A DNA stretch of 64,000 bases from Azolla caroliniana. Taxonomy: Eukaryota; Polypodiophyta. The position numbers and the translations under genes are program-made. The notes below the pieces were generated by a model. It made no database searches. It saw only the letters and a program-made list of their open reading frames with translations, and was not told the origin of the DNA. Position 1 is the first letter of the stretch, and each line of letters begins with the position of its first letter. The stretch spans positions 13,888,001 through 13,952,000 of the forward strand of contig JBHGNT010000004.1 of the NCBI GenBank assembly GCA_043228905.1. The letters run 5' to 3'. Shown one piece after another: positions 60,406 through 64,000 of the stretch.

Positions 60406-60830
60406 TGTCATGATAACACTCACATCATGCATCGAAAGGATCATGACACTCACATTATGACGTGAAAGGATTTGAACCCACGACCTTATTGTACACATGT
60501 CAAATCTTTAACCATTCTATTAGTATTCTTATATGTATAGTTTTTAGAATATGAAATCTAATATCATAGGAATATTCTATATTACTCTACATTTTAGAAT
60601 GACCTAGAATATTCTAGAGTGTTCTATACCACTAGAACCTTCTAGAATACTCTAGAGATCTTCTAGATTACTCTACATTCTAGGATAGCCTAGAATATTC
60701 TAGAGTGTTCTCTATTACTTATAAATAGGGTTCTACCACTCATCCCAAACCTAAATTGGTTCAACGCCATTTTGTAGCCTACTCTTTGTAATCCATTTTA
60801 CTCTTCAATATAGTAATTCTCTTTCAATTA

Positions 60831-60861
<31 letters not shown>

Positions 60862-60866
60862 TGACA
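60406..60866 (+). repeat. SUSHI-2 3' LTR
   Basis: 461 bp, TGTCATGATAAC...TTGACA, followed by TSD CACGC. It keeps the tRNA-like module, HSE array (60635-60647), TATA (60720) and the 12-mer AAATTGGTTCAA (60753-60764). Confidence 0.95.
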
Positions 60867-61705
60867 CACGCTTCACATAGGCCCGTAATCTCCTTCGTGG
60901 TAAAGTTCGGGAGTCCAATTATGACTCCTTTCGATTGCATGTTCTGAAGTTTTTGGAGATTGATGTGGCCCATTCTTTTGTGCCACAAATTTAAGTCCAT
61001 TTCGACTTTGAGGCCCTTTGCGAACATGGCTGACTTTACCTTGTTCGATTCAAGGATAAAGATACGGCCTTCACGACGACTGTGAGCCACGACTTGACCG
61101 CCCCTTTCGATGAAGCACCCATCGTTGTTGAATCGTACTTGCATTCCTTGTCCAACAATCTGGCCGACTGAGACCAGGTTCTTTGTGATGGTGGGGCCAT
61201 GCAGTACATTCTTGAGGTAGGTTTGTTTTCCGTCGTTTCCGAATGGGACGTTCCCAATATGCTGTATTGGATGAGTCATGTCATTGCCTGTTTGGACATA
61301 TCCGGGACGTTCGGGTTTTTGGAATTCCCGAAACCAATCTTCATGAGACGTCATGTGGTTGGATACTCCCGAGTCAACAAACCATATATTCTTTGAGGGC
61401 ATAGTGCTTGTATCACCTTGTGTCGCCATTGAGTGCGCTTTGTGCCTCATCATGAACATTCTGCTATGATCGTCGTAGTCGGAATTCGATTCGTAATTCA
61501 TGAATATTCCGCTACGATTGTCGTAGTCGGAATTCGATGTGTAGTGCATGAACTGTCCTCTTCGTAGTGACGGAGTTTTCCGTTGTATCCGCATTTGATT
61601 GGGTTGTTACAGTTGCTCGGTTCAGCGTGATGACTTCCCCTTTTTCCAAACTCTCTTGGATTGATCCTGCCTGCTTGCCATTGGTGAGAGTAATCTAGGT
61701 TTACG
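60867..61705 (-). pseudogene. COP-B2 piece 4: gag C-terminus, protease, integrase start
   Basis: Minus strand: NLDYSHQWQAGRINPREFGKRGSHHAEPS (61700-61620), a knuckle with IKCGYNGKLRHYEED (second cysteine lost to asparagine), a duplicated stretch SNSDYDNRSGIF / SNSDYDDHSRMF, protease FVDSGVSNHMTSHEDW (DSGA has become DSGV), MQVRFNNDGCFIERGGQVVAHSRR, LWHKRMGHINLQKLQNM and KEITGLCEACV. Its left end joins 37136. Gag upstream of 61705 and the 5' LTR are missing. Confidence 0.88.
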
Positions 61706-61715
61706 GGGGAGACAA

Positions 61716-62005
61716 CCTCAAACACATCTACATGTAGGAAAAAGTAATCCTTTTACGGGGGAGTTTGTTAGCATAAAAGGCAGACTCCTTCCACTTGGTA
61801 TCCTAGTGTGAGCTCGTCCATATAGTTAGGGCTTAGTTTATAAGCAATAAAAGGCAGACTCCTCAAACACATCTACATGTAGGAAAAAGTAATCCTTTTA
61901 CGGGGGAGTTTGTTGGCATAAAAGGCAGACTCCTTCCACTTGGTATCCTAGTGTGAGCTCATCCATATAGTTGGGGCTTAGTTTATAAGCAATAACCCAA
62001 CGTTC
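61716..62005. repeat. 145-bp tandem duplication across the COP-D PPT/LTR junction
   Basis: Two nearly identical units; differences include TGTTAGC / TGTTGGC and AGCTCGTCC / AGCTCATCC. Confidence 0.93.
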
Positions 62006-62048
62006 TAAAGAAAAAAGTTCACTTGATCATTCTTGTACAGAGTCTCTA

Positions 62049-62050
<2 letters not shown>

Positions 62051-62088
<38 letters not shown>
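62051..62088. repeat. (GA)n microsatellite in COP-D LTR
   Basis: GA run near the LTR 3' end. Confidence 0.9.
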
Positions 62089-62089
<1 letters not shown>

Positions 62090-62284
62090 AAAAATAAAGA
62101 GAGCTTCCATTAAAGCTTCATCTGTGTATCTAACATGTGTCTATATCTTCTTGCCCTCCTTTCTTTGTTGTTTGCTTAGCACAACCGACAGATCCGCACA
62201 TACGTTTCCACACATATCTGTCTTTCATCTTCTCGTCTATCTTTAGTACTAATTCTACTTGCCTCTAGTACTATCCCTAACAGT

Positions 62285-62297
62285 TTGAACCGAATTT
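62285..62297 (+). promoter_or_regulatory. SUSHI-3 primer binding site (self type)
   Basis: TTGAACCGAATTT, two bases (GT) after the LTR. Its complement AAATTCGGTTCAA differs from the SUSHI-1 transcript start AATTTGGTTCAA at one overlapping base, allowed as a G:U pair. Confidence 0.65.
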
Positions 62298-62370
62298 CCC
62301 ATCTTCATATCCATCATTCCCTTCATACAAATCTTCTTATCCTTTCTTCCCCCAATACTAAGGCAACTAT

Positions 62371-63400
62371 TAGCGCTCAAGAATACCAATCTGTCTTCTC
62401 AGAGCTATAGTGCTTGAAAGAAAAGTTTGTAGCGCTAGAACAAGAAAATCTACAGTTGTTGGGGGAACTTCAACAAATCTCTCTAGAGAAGCAGCAAACG
62501 CAACAACAACATGGAGAGTTGGCGTTATGTGTGCAACAACTTGAAGCAACCATTGTGTCATTACAACAAGGACCAAGTACTCAAGGAATTCAGAAAGAAC
62601 CCAAGATTGGTCTTCCTACAAAATTCAATGGAACGTGATTCAAATTCAGTGGATTCCTTAATCAAGTACGTCTTTGTGATTCAAATGCATCCTTCCCGAT
62701 ATCCCACCGACGCATCATGAGTGGGACTAATAGGCACGTTGCTTAGTGGCACAGCTTTGGCATGGTTCGCTCCTTTGTTAGAACAAGGATCTCCATTGTT
62801 AAATAATTTTGAGGAGTTTATTAGCGAGTTTAAAGCTTGTTTCGGGGAGACCAATAGAATTAGGACGGCAATCAATAAAATCTGAAGATTGCAGCAAGGT
62901 CATCCTCCAGCCTCCGCTTATGTTGCCAATTTCCCTCTACTCGTCGCCAATATTCCCTGGGATGACCTAGCATTGATGGACCAGTTTCAATATGGCCTAC
63001 GAAATGATATCAAAGATTTACTACTGACTTTCCTGAAAGAACCAAAGTCATTCACAGAGGCAATCAAGCGAGAGGTATGTTGCAATAACAGACTTTTCGA
63101 ACGACGTTCAAAACGCAGTTACAAATGCCAAGAACAAGGTCGGCGCCCACATATGCCTCAGTTGTAGCAAAACCTTTTGCAAGGGAGTCATATAATGCGT
63201 CTCTAGCAAATACTCCAACTCTGATTGAAATTGACACCACACGTCATCACGGACCATTATCGGAAGAGGAAAAGCAGTGACGCCGAACAAATCAACTATG
63301 TCTTTATTGGGGTGGACTGGGGCATATTGCAATGAACTGTCCGCATAGCCCAAGAAGACAGGTAAATCAAATAGCCGCTAGTACTAATAGTACTAAAGCT
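62371..63400 (+). pseudogene. SUSHI-3 gag
   Basis: ISAQEYQSVFSEL, a TAG, CLKEKFVALEQENLQLLGELQQISLEKQQTQQ (coiled coil), LCVQQLEATIVSLQQG, KEPKIGLPTKFNGT, then a frame break and SGFLNQVRL; ASAYVANFPLLVANIPWDDLALMDQFQYGLRNDIKDLLLTFLKEPKSFTEAIKREV (62905-63080) is well kept. The zinc knuckle at about 63300 reads CLYWGGLGHIAMNCP, second cysteine changed to tryptophan. Matches SUSHI-2 Gag throughout and shows what SUSHI-2 lost between 39246 and 41839. Confidence 0.87.
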
Positions 63401-63529
63401 GAGTCTTTTCCATTAGGAGTGTCTGATAGTCCTAATAGCCGAAGCCTATCAAACAAATTCGAAGTCCTTAGTCAACTAGAAGAAGAGTTAAACGACTATG
63501 TCCAACCAAAATAGGAGCCATTTGGTTGG

Positions 63530-63850
63530 ATAGCCCTAGATCTGTGCAGCCTATTAGTGGTTCCATTCCCTCTAAGCAAGCTAGCAATGTCTTCCTAGCT
63601 CAAGTAACAATTAGTACTAAAAGTAACCCTCCAATATATATCTTAGTACTCCTAGATTCTTGAGCCAATTCTTGCTTCGTGGATAAGAATTTCGCCCAAG
63701 CTCATCAAATATCCCTAAGAAAACTCCTTTGCCCAGCTTTTGTAGTAGTCATTGATGGTCGCCCCATTGCTTCGGGAAATATTATAGAAGAATCAGAGCT
63801 TATTAGTGTTGTCCTAAAAGTTCAATCCGAATCATTATATTTCTAGATTT
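63530..63850 (+). pseudogene. SUSHI-3 protease
   Basis: NVFLAQVTISTKSNPPIYILVLLDS, TGA where the catalytic glycine codon (GGA) would be, ANSCFVDKNFAQAHQISL, PAFVVVIDGRPIASGNIIEESELISVVLKVQ, then a TAG at about 63844. The glycine-to-stop change kills the active site. Confidence 0.82.
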
Positions 63851-64000
63851 TCTTTCCCAAACAAAGTAGTTTGGTAGTTTGATATATTCCAGTTATTTGA
63901 TCATAGAAATGCCCAGATGGACCCTCAACGGGGGTTAGTTTTATACATAATTAGGCATGTGTGGTATCATTTAATATAATTAGTAGTCTAGAGCATCCAA
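63851..64000 (+). other. Unresolved continuation of SUSHI-3
   Basis: AT-rich, several stops in all frames, no motif recognised before the window ends. It may be decayed protease/RT spacer. Confidence 0.4.

Larger units (their letters stand above)
37141..60866 (+). mobile_element. SUSHI-2, Tf1/sushi-type gypsy element, heavily interrupted
   Basis: 5' LTR 37141-37598, 3' LTR 60406-60866, TSD CACGC at 37136-37140 and 60867-60871. Its own pieces are 37141-38224, about 39023-39246, 41839-41945 and 57104-60866; the rest is later insertions. Gag resembles the Tf1/sushi/PEG10-type capsid, and pol ends in a chromodomain. No tRNA-Met primer site: the primer site is self-complementary to the 5' end of the predicted transcript. 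Confidence 0.95.
61706..62135 (+). mobile_element. COP-D, 3' end of another copia element, partly duplicated
   Basis: Plus strand: short internal sequence, PPT TTACGGGGGAGTT, then an LTR starting TGTTGGCATAAAAGG at 61911 and ending ATCTAACA at 62135 (225 bp, TG...CA). The block from CCTCAAACAC through the first 85 bp of the LTR is present twice (61716 and 61861, 145-bp period), so there is an incomplete first LTR start at 61766. No coding sequence or PBS. It replaces the start of COP-B2. Confidence 0.7.
62136..64000 (+). mobile_element. SUSHI-3, 5' part of a Tf1/sushi-type gypsy element
   Basis: End of a 5' LTR (to 62282, ...CCCTAACA), self-type primer site, gag and the start of protease, running off the window. 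The LTR tail (TTAGTACTAATTCT, TCTAGTACTATCCCTAACA) matches the SUSHI-1 LTR in reverse, so it is the same subfamily as SUSHI-1 but in opposite orientation. Its U3 is missing, replaced by COP-D. Confidence 0.8.

Overview
The window is plant nuclear DNA (a flowering plant; the species cannot be told) made almost entirely of nested LTR retrotransposons. I see no host protein gene, rRNA, functional tRNA gene, CRISPR array or bacterial feature. Labels used here: COP-A1 to A5, COP-B1 and B2, COP-C1 and C2, COP-D are Ty1/copia elements; SUSHI-1 to 3 are Ty3/gypsy chromoviruses of the Tf1/sushi type; GYP-1 is another chromovirus-type gypsy element; GYP-2 and GYP-3 are gypsy elements of a divergent lineage.

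Layout. 1-1094 is microsatellite-rich non-coding DNA with a tRNA-derived SINE-like head and an old gag fragment. COP-A1 (1095-6740, +) sits in that gag relic. 6741-8765 holds old gypsy debris. COP-B1 (about 8768-13522, -) follows. From 13717 on there is one large nest. SUSHI-1 (-) is split at 15665 by COP-B2 (-). COP-B2 is itself cut into four pieces (15666-16831, 29236-30014, 36000-37140, 60867-about 61705) by three insertions: COP-C1 (16832-29235, +, carrying GYP-1 at 17620-24730), GYP-2 (30015-35999, +) and SUSHI-2 (37141-60866, +). SUSHI-2 carries a COP-C-like solo LTR (38225-about 39022), a truncated COP-A2 (39247-41838, -) and COP-A3 (41946-57098, -). COP-A3 carries GYP-3 (46438-55871, +), which carries COP-A4/A5 (47182-53139). 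Nesting reaches six levels: SUSHI-1 > COP-B2 > SUSHI-2 > COP-A3 > GYP-3 > COP-A5. Most boundaries are proved by matching target-site duplications (TSDs) and by reading frames that rejoin when the insert is removed. The right end has a COP-D 3' end (61706-62135) and the 5' part of SUSHI-3 (to 64000, +).

Functional state. GYP-1 is nearly intact: its LTRs differ at 3 of 474 positions and its gag-pol frame has a single TGA. COP-C1 is equally young by its LTRs but has lost the protease active site. The others have many stops and frameshifts.

The most interesting signals are: (1) the SUSHI family lacks a tRNA-Met primer site; its primer site is instead complementary to the predicted first 12 nt of its own transcript, as in Tf1-type self-priming; (2) the same LTRs carry heat-shock-element arrays just upstream of TATA; (3) several gypsy LTRs carry a tRNA-like A/B-box module in antisense in U3; (4) the COP-A family has an acidic-then-basic C-terminal extension of about 175 residues after RNase H, bracketed by two copies of the polypurine tract; (5) GYP-3 is a non-autonomous element with a gag-like region and a 505-codon ORF of unknown function but no pol.
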